Under the pieces are notes generated by a model. The model was not told where the DNA came from, did not search any database, and saw nothing but the letters and a program-made list of their open reading frames with translations. A stretch of DNA of 64,000 bases from Echria macrotheca (taxonomy: Eukaryota; Ascomycota; Sordariomycetes; Sordariales; Schizotheciaceae). Of the stretch, positions 21,902 to 32,715 are shown piece after piece. Numbering within the stretch: position 1 is the first letter of the stretch; each line of letters opens with the position of its first letter. The translations under genes and the position numbers were made by a program. The stretch lies in contig MU839828.1 of NCBI GenBank assembly GCA_030411725.1, forward strand, positions 2,232,001-2,296,000. Reading direction: 5' to 3'.

Positions 21902-24900
21902 TTAATTCATATTCATATTCATCGAGTTTTCCCCAGTAGTGGTAGTATTCGTCGTGGTGAGAGGACTCATCCCGGCCCCGCCCCCGCCCCCGGCGGCGCC
22001 AGGACTATCCGTCATCACGGAGGACGACGACAAGTCGGGAAAGTCAAAGTGGATATCCTTGAGCATATCGTCCAGCTCGCCCTCTGTCAGGGTGGTGACG
22101 TTCTCTAGACCTAATAACGAGCCGTCGTTTGTGGTGTTGTTGTTGGCGGCGCTGCTGCTGCTGCTACCACCACCACCCGAAGAAGTCATGTGAGTGGTAG
22201 GCGGCATTAGGAGGTCCATCCCGGTCCCGGACACGCCGCTCATCAGGATATCTATCTGGCTGGAGGGGCTCTGGCTTTGTTGCAGACCTAGGCTCTGGGC
22301 CGGGCTTTGCAGGAGTTGTTGGCTAGTCTGGTCGAGATCGAGATCTAGGCCGAGCCCACCGGCTAGTGCGTCCATGTCCATGTTGCTGAGATCGAGGCCG
22401 ATGTCCTGGCTGTCGAGGACGGCGTTCGTCAGGCCGAGACGGGTCCGCATCATCCGCTTGAACTTTTCGAGCAGCACGGCGTCGTCCGCGGCGGTGGACG
22501 GCGTCTTGAGGATGTCTCGCGCCCGCGTGCGGATGGCGTCGTCGCTGGGGAAGCCTTGCTCGCCGAGGAGGGCGACCTCGCTCGAGACGTACGATACGAG
22601 GCCATTCTCCAGCTCACGCGAGCAGAACACGGTGGCCGGTGGTTGGTGACGAGTTCCGAATCCTTGCAGATACTTGGTTGCCGTAGTTCCCTCGGCTGGT
22701 ATCGGCTTGACGCCCTCCCGCATTGTAATGTTGATCGAGTCACAGTTCAGCGGCGCGACGGCCGCGTTGGGATTCAGGAATGCGTAAGGCGGAGCAAACC
22801 CGGAGCCGCCTTGGGCGATGCTCCACTGGAGGCCCTGTGGTAGACCGGGAAGCGAGGAGTCCGTCAAGATGCCGACTTCACGCTTGAATCGGCGAAGCCA
22901 CTCGGCGTTGTCAGCCGCGGTTTGGTTCCACGGGTCATCACTGCGAGACGTCAGTTTGTGTAGTTTATCACGCTCAACCAGGACAACTTACTCGTCATAG
23001 AGAATCCAGCGTGCTTGGTGCTGTAGCTCCTCGTCGGTCGGTATGTGGCAGTTAGGGTTGTTCGGCGACATGGTTGACTGCACGAAGCGACTGAGCTCGC
23101 GAGCTAGACGACGATAGCAGTTCGCGTCGTTGAAAAAGTAGGGTCCTATCTTGATCGAACCTTCACCTCTCCCGCTGCTACCGCCGGGGCTGCTAGTCCC
23201 TGCAGGCGCAGTCTGGCCAAAACCCACCGGCGACTTGCTAGTAGAGCTGGCCCCCGACGTGACAGAGGCAATCGTTAGCGGTTGTTGGCTGGCGAGCGCC
23301 GCGGCGCTGGCTTCAGGCGAACTATGTCGCTGCTTGAAAGCACTCAGCCACGCCGCGTTATCCGCCGCCGTCTGGTTCCAGCCGTCGTCGAACTCGTAGA
23401 TGATAATACGGGCTTGCCTTTGGAGGTCGGCATCGCTTGGCTCCACCCCCATCGCACGCTGATTGCGAACATACTCGGCCAACTCGGACTCAAGTCTGCT
23501 GTAGTTGTGGATGGTAGAATCGATTTTCGTTGGGTCCTTGGAGCGTACCGCTTCGTCCTCCACGTCCTCAGAACGAGGCAAGACGGCGCGCTGCCGAAAG
23601 TCGGCCAGCCACTTCGTCGACGAGTGTATCTGACGAAGCAGGAAGTTGGCCACCTCGTCGGATGGAAACGGGGACGACTCCTCCATGCGCCCGATGATCT
23701 TGCAAGCCTCGACCTGCAGTTCATGGTCCATGGCAGTTAATCCGAGAAGGCGACGAGCCTTGACATATTCGTGGAGTTCGGTCTCCATCGTATCGTCCTC
23801 GAAAATATTGTCCTTGCCATTGATAGCGAGCCGGTTTTGGCGACTATCGTGCTGTCCTCGGATCGGCGCAAGTTTAGCCTTTCGCGCAATTTCATCGGAC
23901 GAAAGCAGCAGGTCCCTAAGCCACGATGGCTTGGATGAGATTCCTTGTTGGGAAATCACTTCAGCTCCAAATACAATCCTGCAGGCCTCGAGATGCAGCT
24001 CTGCATCTGTTGGCATGACGCCCTTGGTCTGTTTGTGGGCGACCATGTAGAAAAGCAGCTCGCTCTTGATGAGTTCATAGGCATTTCGAGGGGTCTCGAC
24101 AGCCCCCCCTGTGGCTTCGAACGGATAGGGACTGTTGCGTTCATCGTGAATGAGATCTCCAAGCTACGATTAGCAGTTTCCAAGTAGTCCTGGGGGCAAA
24201 GCACTTACATGGTGGGATTGAGTTCTCGACCATCTCCAATACTGGTTCATCAAAACCCCAGTCACCCTTCCAGTCAGCCATGGTAGTACCGGTCTTGAAG
24301 TGTTCTGCAAGGTGATCGACACGGATGGTCCAAGTATCCATGACGATGCCGCAGAAACCGCACCTGGACCGAATTTCTGGCGTCGCCACCCTCCACTGGT
24401 CCATGGACCAGCCGACAAACTTGACGCCATGAACCAGCTTCAGGTGCTGCCGAAGGTGGTCCTTGCGATAAAATGTCCGCTCCGCCAGAGTTCGCTCCTG
24501 ACACGCCGAGTGATTGTGGCTCTCGAGATGAGCCTCGTCGGGATTAGCCTCACCACAAAAGACACATGACACCTGGCCATTCTCGGGATTGAAGGCCCGT
24601 GGCCCATCTGGCGTACAGACCCATCGCTCCAGAGACAAGTGCAACGATTTCTCGTGCCGCTGCCAGTCGTGCTTGGTTCTGAACGTTTCCGTACAAAAGG
24701 TACACTGGAAGGCTTTCAAGGGCGCAGAAAGCGGAGGGGCCTTGCCTTCGGCCTTCCTGGTTGCCACCTTTCTCCTCCTCCGCCTGCGGCCACGGTCGAA
24801 CGAGCCGAACGAGCCCAGGGAACCACGGGAACCACGGGAGAAAGCTGAAGCAAAAGAACCACCGCTGGAAAAGGAGGTTTCGATGCTGCTAGTAGAGGAA

Positions 24901-25928
24901 ACAGCACACAGTGATCTGCCCGATCCGTCGTCGGTGAAGTTGAAGCTGTAAGGACTGTTGAGACCCGAGGACACGTTCGAGGCCGTCGAAGCCGTCACGG
25001 CACGGGCGATGGCCGTGACCGACGCAGGTTCGTGTTCTGGTGGAGAGTTCTGCCACCTCTGGAGTGGATTCATATACTCGAGCGAGGCGGGCGTGCCCGG
25101 CCTCGCGGGAATATCGATAGCATTCGCCCAGGTTCTTACGCCCGGCGATGTGGAGCGCGGCGCAACGATCTTCTTTCTGCGCCGAGCATTGGCAAGCCAG
25201 TTGGTGATCTGGGTCTTGTCCAAGCCTGTCTGCTTCTGCAGCATCTTCTTCTCGTCCTCGTTCGGATACGGGTGCTTGCTATGGGTAGACAGCCAGTTCT
25301 TCAGAATCTTGACCGACTCCCGGGAGAAGCGAGCGCTCGCCTTCTTTCCAGAGCCGGCGGCATTGCCATCAGGCCCTGTCGTAGAGGTCAGGCCAGCCGC
25401 ATCGAAGGCTGAGGTTGCCGGCAGCCCCTCGAGCAGAACGTCCTCCTGAGTAATGGCATCGGGATGGTCTCCCATAACGGGCCATGGGTTGTGCGGAAAT
25501 GCCGTGTCGGTGGGGTACGGGGTAGGATCAGTCAGGCCAAAGCTGCAAGCACAGCGAAGAGCGACGCAGCTCGTGCAGTATCCCTTGTATTTACCCTCCC
25601 GAATGCGTTTACACTGGTAGTTACCCGACTGGCAGTGGGCACAGGGAGCATCAGGCGTCTCGAAGGACGCCTCGAAAGCCTTGGGAGACACGTCGAGGGA
25701 CAGATCCATGTCGAGGGTTGGGTCGATGGCCGGAAAGTTGCTGTTCTCGTAGTGCTGCAATGCCCAAAACGAGAAATCATCTCCATCGACATTCTCCAGG
25801 GCGAGATCGAGATCGTGGAGGTCGTTCATGGCGGCCAGTGACGGTGCCATCATGTCAGGGGCCGGACCCGAAGCGGGGCCGGCGTTGTCCCAGTTGACAA
25901 ACTCGTCCATCTCGGGGATGACGGGCAT
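21902..25928 (-). CDS. TALE homeodomain / C2H2 zinc-finger regulator with a four-copy C-terminal repeat
   Basis: Probable nuclear transcription factor of 1307 residues. Three exons: 25928-24209, 24156-22992 and 22940-21902; introns of 52 and 51 bp. In order: a Cys-rich putative zinc module (C96...C128, CAHC and CTSC motifs); a TALE-type homeodomain at ~195-255, recognised by the HPYP loop and ITNWLANARRRKK; Ser/Gly-rich linkers with a poly-Arg stretch (RRRRRR, ~381-386) that may be a nuclear signal; and three C2H2-like fingers at ~409-430, 455-473 and 523-543. Four diverged ~75-90-residue repeats follow (starting near 600, 698, 794 and 922), then a Gln/Ser/Gly-rich acidic tail (GELDDMLKDIHFDFPDL) that could activate transcription. 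Intron 1's acceptor (TTGGAG) was chosen to keep frame, giving SIPPYLIHDER. The target genes are unknown. Confidence 0.85.
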
Positions 25929-27793
25929 ACCACGAAAGGGCGCGAGGGGATGAGGCGAAAGGCGTCAGCCGCCAAGACCAGATGGAGACGATTTGTCCAA
26001 TCTGTCTTGAGGAGGGCGTAAGAGCCGAAGAGGCCGAAGCTCTGGCTTTGAGCTGGGTGCTGACAGCCACGAGGTGATTATAAAGGCGGAGGACAGCCGC
26101 GAGCTGTCTGTTCTGGATGGCTCAAGGGCCCAGCATTGTCACCCGGCTTGATATTGCCAGGCCGTGGGATCGACTGGCACTCAGTCGGGATGTTTAGACA
26201 AAAAACTTGGAAATGAAGCGGACCAGAATGACAGTTCAAAAGTCGAGATAGGGATGGGAAGAAGCATTGGATGAATAAGGAAGGACCAAGCACTTTTATT
26301 TGACCACATTGAGTCGCGGTGTGATAGATGGTGCCCTCTGGCTGAGCACCAGCCTGCCAGTTCGACCGGATTCAACGTCCTTCTCTCCACCGCAGGGAGT
26401 CATTCTCGCTGCCTCTTCGGGGTTGGGAGGTGGAGGGTTGCAGGGTTCAGCGGCCGCATGTCGAAAAAAATTGCGGGATGCGCCTTTCGATTGACATGCT
26501 GAGCCTAGGCACACCCCAAAGACGCACCTACCAACGAACCACACGCCGTCCTGCCCCGCCTGCCGCGGAGACCCCTCAAACCCATCAATCAATTCCGGCA
26601 TCGATCCCCACATTACGTCGGCGGCCATGGTAAGAAGGGCCGTCGAAGCCATCACCAGAACAGCTGGTCCGCCGCTTGACGTTCCGATGTGCGCTCGGCG
26701 ATAATGGAGTTAATTCCCTGCAGAACTGTCTGACGACAGAATAACTACTTGACCGGCCGCCATCCGCTCACCTTATCCGCAGCGTACTTGGGGCCCAAGG
26801 CCGCATCTTATATTCTTGTGGTACGCGACTCGTTGCTGAGTCGATCATAAGCGGCAGAAAACAAGGAATAACAGTCGCCATGGCGTACTTATTAGGGTGG
26901 GCTGGCCGATCCAAAATCCTTCTCACGTGGTCATAAAGCAGCTTCTGCCCATTGCCCTCTGGCTTACCGGCGACAGACGACACATCAATTCGGGCTCAGC
27001 GGGTGTTAGTCAGCAACCTCGGACTCGAGATTATGCCGTCTGATGTTTGGAGGGCACGACTCCGATGTCGAAGGCGCCGTCTTTCCGCTCCCAGCGCGGA
27101 AGAGAGGGGCCATTGGCAGATTGCGTTCTTGGGCTCCGAACCGGAGCGGGAGGCTCAAGCAGCGTGATCCTATTACGCAAAAGTCGGACGACTCTGCGAA
27201 CCGAAGCCTTCCGATCGGGCCGAGAATACATATTTCCTGCCAGCCACTCCCGCGATTTTAGTGCGCCGTGGCGTCTGGGGATCCAAGCACGCCGCGCCGA
27301 AACCAACGACTGACGTTCCCGGCGTCCTGTTCCCGGCCTGCCGTACTTCCGAATAAATAAGCTGACCACGCCATCCCAACCAGTGAGTGTTCAGATATCT
27401 GAATCTGATACTCATGGGCATATATCGCAGGATAAGTCCGGTGTCACACAGCATCATCTCACCTACACCCGATGGTGAGATTCGGTCGCGACCACATCGA
27501 TGCCGTTTCAGCTCGCAATCGGACTCCGAATCAGCAAACTCGACATCTTGCTCACGCACTTCCGAAAAATCGGTATCTGATTCAGCTAATTTATCTTGTC
27601 TTTTCTAGTATGCACAGAAAACCAACAAACATGCCCGCTTCAACGCCATGCTCCAACCCTACAGTCACGCTCAGAAATTCGAAGCCGACCCGTAGGCCCT
27701 TTCAACTATACAATGCTATCGGCAACTCGCGGGTTCCTCAAGCTCCTGCGTCCTACTTCCCATTCGTATTTCCTTCCAACACATCGTCTGCGA
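25929..27793. other. Gene-poor region upstream of the homeodomain gene
   Basis: About 1.87 kb. It holds the promoter and 5' leader of the homeodomain gene and, at its right end, the 3' UTR of the minus-strand membrane-protein gene. Short ORFs on both strands (up to ~129 codons) lack domains, signal peptides or splice-supported extension. I see no RNA gene or repeat. Confidence 0.45.
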
Positions 27794-28829
27794 TTATGAT
27801 GAACCCTCGGTCCAGAACGCCGCATGGCAGGGAGTGCCGATGTTGGGCACCGAGAGGGTAGATGCGTTCTGGGGGCCAGGCTTGAGGTAGCAGTTGCCCG
27901 GCGCACCGCCCGCCGTCGCATTCGCCTTGGTCGTCCACAGAGGGATGAAGCTGACGGCTCCGCACGTCGCGTTGTCGTTTCGTCCGAACATGGTCGGAAC
28001 ATATTTCGAATAGGCAGCGCAGGCGTCCATGCACGTCGAGAAGCTCGACGTGAAGAGCGACATAAGCGGCGCAAACTTGGCGTCGCGGTTGCAGTAGCGA
28101 GTAAACTTGAGCCCGCCGAGTACTAGACTGTGTTAGTTTGAAATTCGCGGCACACCTTGGGAAAAGAACATACGGGGAAAAGAGGTATAATTAGACCCCG
28201 TCACGCCATTCGGGTCGTCGGCGCAACCATCATCCACTACGCCCGACGCTACCGCTGTTGCGGCTGGGGCTGATCCTGTCCTCGTTGCCGTCGCGGCCGC
28301 AAGGGAACTGCTGATAACAGCAAGCTGAGCCGTCGCGTCATTTGCGCGCCCGGCCTCGACGCCCGTACCCGCTGCTAGTCCGATCACGGCGGCGGAGAGG
28401 ATGGCAATGATACATGACAGGACGAAGACGAGCAGGGTGCACCCGCATATCGTCCGGCTCTTGGTCGGCGGCGGAGGTGCTGCTGCGTACGCGGCCGCGG
28501 CGTGAGGAGACGGCGCCGAATAGGGCGACGCAAAGGACGGGGAGGGAGTCGGTTTCGTCGGTGGTGTCGTGTATGGGTACTGGGAATAGCCGTGGCTGCT
28601 CGTCGGCGGCTGTTGATACTGCTGGTTCTGGTAATTCACCTCTGGGTATTGTTGGTGTGCGATTTCTAGGCCGGCGGGAGGCGCCGTCTCGAGGCCGGGT
28701 TCGTACTGCCAATGTTGGTTAGGGGGCGGCCGCGCTAGAGGGGCGGGAGGGCGGAGCTTGAAGCAGTCAAGCTTTTTGATGACTTACTGACGGGGCCATG
28801 GTGTACCCATACGGATACCGCGCTGACAT
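27794..28829 (-). CDS. Type II single-pass membrane protein with a Cys-rich ectodomain (unknown function)
   Basis: Three exons: 28829-28788, 28705-28174 and 28122-27794; introns 28787-28706 (82 bp, GTAAGT donor, CTAAC branch site) and 28173-28123 (51 bp); 300 residues. The N-terminal ~100 residues are Tyr/Gln/Pro-rich (QNQQYQQPP, PPPPTK) and probably cytosolic. One strong hydrophobic segment covers about 100-126 (CTLLVFVLSCIIAILSAAVI). The remaining ~170 residues have potential N-glycosylation sites (SNYTS, NATCG) and several Cys (DDGCADD, RYCNRD, TCMDACAAY, ATCG, NCYLK, TPCHA) around FIPLW. This layout recurs in uncharacterised filamentous-fungal proteins and recalls PAN/apple-like modules; the PAN comparison is inference. 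Exon 1 (14 codons) is the least certain element. Confidence 0.68.
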
Positions 28830-30954
28830 CCAACAACTTACGGTGCGACAGTAATCGACAGTAAGAGAGGGGATGGAGAAGGGAAATAGGGACGCCGGAA
28901 AGGTGAGAGAAAGAGCGGTCGTCGGCTAGGGGATGAGGAACAGGAATAGGGAAATGGATCGACAAGGAAGAGGGAGGAGAGGGTGCGGTAGCGGTGCGAG
29001 GCACCCACGGCGCAGCCCAAAGTGTTTTTGACAAGCTAACCGGGGCGGCGCAGCTGCGTTACAGGGACATCCGGGGCGCCATCTCGGGCCTTTCCAGGGT
29101 CGTGTCACAATGTTCCGCGGTCCAGGTGTGCATAGAACTTTAAAGGCTTGGTTCAGCTCGGATAGCTTCCCGCAGGCTCTTCGAGCGGAACACGCCAGAG
29201 TATAAATTCATTGGACATGTCGACGAGAGCTGCGGCGCCAAATTGCCACGGTGGCTGTCCCTTTCACTTTCGCTTGGTAAGAGATTTGAGCATTAACACT
29301 GGAGGCTTCCCGTGGGTTGTGTCGTGCTTACGGTGGCGCTGCTTCGCTCCGGAACACAGAATCTGGGGCCTATTGGACACGAATCTCACACCTTCTGCGA
29401 GTGGTTGACAAGCGAGCACTGACTGCATCAAGACCCACGGGGATAGCCGGCCGGGCATGTCTCCGAGATGTCGGCAGCGCCGTGTGCTGGGAGGCGGAGA
29501 GATGTGGCTTGGGAGTTGGGACGTCGGAGTCGTCGCCGTTGTTGTTGGTTTGGACTCGGATCGATCTCATTCCAGATGCAGCTAGGGGGGAGGGAGGGGG
29601 GGGCAAGCCGGAACGGGAAATCCGATCGTGACAAAGCGACTGACAAAGCTCTTCTCTGGTGGTTTGAAACAAATCTAATTACCCAGTAGGGCTGAAGGAA
29701 CGATGCGCGCAACTCTATATCTTCGCAAAGCACTTTTCCGCCAGGCGGCCTCTTTCGTGGCATCAAACAAAAGCACACCTCCACCCTCCCATCCCGTCAA
29801 CCCGTCAATGTCATTGTCGAGCGGCTCCCCGAGAGATACACAATGGTTCGACCCGTCGCGTTGGTGAGCCGCTTGATTGGTTCCTGGCCGGAGAGGCTTG
29901 GGGGAGGGATGGTGTGAACCGTGATTTTACCCGTCAGGCGTCGAACCACGCCGTTGACACTGTCTCTTGGTCGTGCGCCCGCATGTTTGAGCCAATGTGA
30001 GTTGCCCCCTTTCCCGTGCGGTCGGTGCGGTCCGACAATTAGTGCGCGCGTATAGAAGTAGGGCATTGGGGGCTGAGTCGCGTGCAACAACGACCGATCA
30101 ACAACTCGACACATTGGCCAAGTGCCAAGTGGTGGTGATCCGACTGCCCAGCCCAACGCCGCCAAAGAAGGCTTCTCGAAGCCAAAGCGTGGCGGGCAAG
30201 CCACTGCGGGCAATCGCGCCAACGCGCCGTGATAAACCCCTGCCGCTGCGATTCGTCAATCTTGGCGGGATCGAACCCCTCACCTCCCGTCCCCCCCACC
30301 TCCAAACGGATTCTTGGGTGCTTGCTTCCTTCGTTGGGGGCCTCCTGTGCCTCTCACCGACGACGACCCGCAGCAGCAGGATTCGCACCAGCACTTTCCA
30401 GTGCCGACTCCCATCAAATGGGTTTGCCGAGGGACTTGGCCCCAGCAGCAAAGGAACCTGTGGGAAAGAAGTTTGGACGTTTCTGCAGTTTGTCTTGTGC
30501 AACCATCCATCATGACCGCAAAACCTGCACGCCCAAGCCGTCCCGGGCTCAAACAGTTTGTGTTTTGACGCAGCATCCGTGGATGAAGTAATCACCCCCC
30601 CGCGCGCCTGTTATTTTTCCTGATCTTCGATCGGCGATTAAATTCTAGTTCTTTCTCTTTTTCCTTTTCCCTGGTTTTATTCTGTTGTTTCGACGTTTCT
30701 TATCGCGACCCTCTTGCCGTCAGCTTCTGTCCGAGAAAGGTGGGCTGAGTAACGCCCACATCCACAACTTGAAAACCGCGGGACAACGGGACAACGGGAG
30801 GCTCGAGTGTGGTGAGAGCTGAAAAACAAAGTTCTCCCGGCAAATCGAAACCGGGAATCCTGGCTTTCCATCAGGAACCAGATATCGCGTGCCGATAAGC
30901 GACGGCAGACTCGGCCCCGGACTTTTACTCCAAACACCAAAACGACAGAGGAAA
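28830..30954. other. Long divergent intergenic region
   Basis: About 2.1 kb between divergent genes. GC-rich stretches between 29900 and 30570 give overlapping ORFs of 100-170 codons in several frames on both strands, a pattern of composition rather than coding. A GGGATCGAACCCC near 30268-30280 resembles a tRNA T-loop but has no T-stem or acceptor. A pyrimidine-rich tract at ~30640-30690 may belong to the leader of the following gene. Confidence 0.45.
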
Positions 30955-32037
30955 ATGCCGACATATCTCTGCCACGGCTTCCGCTGGCAGCGGCGGAGCG
31001 TGCGGGTATACGTGGTAGTCCAAAACCTCGACGACGCGTCGCCCGAGTGGATCATCCCCGCCAAGAGCGCGACGTGCATCCTCGAGTCTTTCTACAATCT
31101 ATTTGATTTCCTGCCGTATTGCAGCCCCGTCGGGCACGGCTTCAGCGAGAGCGACGAGGATGAGAGCAGCCTAGTGATCCAGACAACCGGACCCGTCGCG
31201 GCGGGGACCGGCATGGGAGGCGGAAGTGGTGGAACCCGGAGCCAAAGCCGGAGCCGGAGCCAGAGTGTGACGGCGCCGAGCCAGCGGAGCCGGTCGCAGA
31301 GCCAGAGCCAGAGCCACCGCAGCCGGAGCCGCGGCCGGCACACGTCGCAGTCGCAGCGATCACAACAGGGGATAAACGACATCCACGGGGGTACGAGCGA
31401 CGCCGACTTCCGCGCGCAGGACTGGTCCGTCATCAAGGTGCTGGAGGAATACGACCCGCTGAACCTGAGTGAGGTGTCGCGGCCGTATGCGTATGTGGCC
31501 GACTACGCCATCCGCGTTGACCTGTCGGTGTCGATCGCCGAGGAGATGCAGCGGTACGAGGAGCGTGTCAAGGCGGACCGCGACCCGCCCATGATGGGCC
31601 ACGGCAGCGATGAGACGGGCCGCAAGAAAGGCAACAAGCGGACCGGCTGGTTCGAGAAGTTGAGGGATCAGCTCCAGCGCGGCGAGGATATCCGCTGGTA
31701 CGTTGTTGTGAATGGGGACGAGGTGCGCGACTGGCCCGATGAGCCGGAACGGCGGCAGGAGGCGGATAAGAGGCCGACCGCAACGAACGCACAACGGCAG
31801 CATCATGCACAGTATACGCACCAGCAGCATATTTTCGAGGGGAAGGACGACCGGCACCGCAAAGAGCCCCAGGTGCAGTCGCGGCCGCCGCGGGTCGCCG
31901 GGCGGCCGGTGGTACCGGAGAAGGATCTGCCAGCGGTAAGGCCACAGATGTCGATGGATATGGGGAAGGGAAGACCAAAGACACCGAAAGGGGGTTTGCG
32001 GCGGTTATTCGGGCGGAGTCGGGAGGATTCACTGTGA
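30955..32037 (+). CDS. Fungal-specific protein with an RS-rich linker (unknown function)
   Basis: Single exon, 360 residues, starting MPTYLCHGFRWQRRSVRVYV at the first ATG after a long leader. The first ~60 residues look like a folded beta-rich segment (VYVVVQNLDDASPEWII...ILESFYNLFDFLP). Residues ~95-145 are a run of RS/QS dipeptides (RSQSRSRSQS) resembling an RS domain. A second folded segment follows (DWSVIKVLEEYDP...YAYVADYAIRVDLS) and then FEKLRDQLQRGEDIRWYVVVNGDEVRDWP. The tail is basic and Gln/Pro-rich, ending RRLFGRSRED. I cannot name it. The opening and the EEYDP...PYAYVAD segment recall the fungal conidiation regulator FlbE, but this is from memory and uncertain. Confidence 0.75.
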   Translation: MPTYLCHGFRWQRRSVRVYVVVQNLDDASPEWIIPAKSATCILESFYNLFDFLPYCSPVGHGFSESDEDESSLVIQTTGPVAAGTGMGGGSGGTRSQSRSRSQSVTAPSQRSRSQSQSQSHRSRSRGRHTSQSQRSQQGINDIHGGTSDADFRAQDWSVIKVLEEYDPLNLSEVSRPYAYVADYAIRVDLSVSIAEEMQRYEERVKADRDPPMMGHGSDETGRKKGNKRTGWFEKLRDQLQRGEDIRWYVVVNGDEVRDWPDEPERRQEADKRPTATNAQRQHHAQYTHQQHIFEGKDDRHRKEPQVQSRPPRVAGRPVVPEKDLPAVRPQMSMDMGKGRPKTPKGGLRRLFGRSREDSL

Positions 32038-32161
32038 TTGTTGGGGGGATGGTAATAAAAAGTGTTTTAATACCGGTGGCGTATGTGTATATCTTGAACA
32101 ACATGTCCAGTGTGAATCCTGTAATACGAAAAATGCAGTGTATACCTGGTTTGTCCGTGGT
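32038..32161. other. Short convergent intergenic region
   Basis: Only 124 bp separate two opposing stop codons, so the 3' UTRs of the RS-rich gene and the orphan gene probably overlap as antisense RNA. Confidence 0.5.
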
Positions 32162-32666
32162 CTAATTCACGCGCACAAACTCCCAGACAGCTTCCTGTCC
32201 ATTCCCGCTCTCCGCGGGCCGCTCGCCATGCTCCGTATCCTCAGGCGGCGGCGGCGGAGGGGGCGTGAGGAATAACTCACCCTCACCATCGTCATCATCA
32301 CCACCACCACCACACCTAGATCCAGACCCAGACGATCCATCACTCCCACAACAACATACACTCCCAATCCCAGATCCAGCACAAGAAGACGAAGAAGAAA
32401 AAGAAGGAGAGCAAGAAACAACCTCGAGACACTCGGCGATAAAGTTGACCACATACAGCACGTATCCCGCCCCCGAGGGGTGGCGGCGCGCGCAGAAGTA
32501 CTCCCACCATCTGTGGTGGGTCGCGCTCGCGACGATGCGGCCGGGGAAGTCCCGGCCGAGATGGGTTGCTGAGGCGGTGTTGCGTAGCCCTAAAAAGTTG
32601 GAGGTTGAGAGGAGGGTCCAGTGGGGGGAGGAGTGTTTGTATTTCTGTGTTTTTTTATGTTGTTAG

Positions 32667-32715
<49 letters not shown>

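Noticed and set aside
26296..26655. 119-codon minus-strand ORF upstream of the homeodomain gene
   Set aside because: No recognisable features and sits in a promoter region; coding potential unsupported.
30265..30285. GGGATCGAACCCC resembling a tRNA T-loop
   Set aside because: The T-stem does not pair and no acceptor stem is present.
29997..30595. Overlapping ORFs of up to ~170 codons on both strands
   Set aside because: Open in several frames at once because of GC-rich composition; no domain, signal peptide or convincing start context. RNA-seq would settle it.
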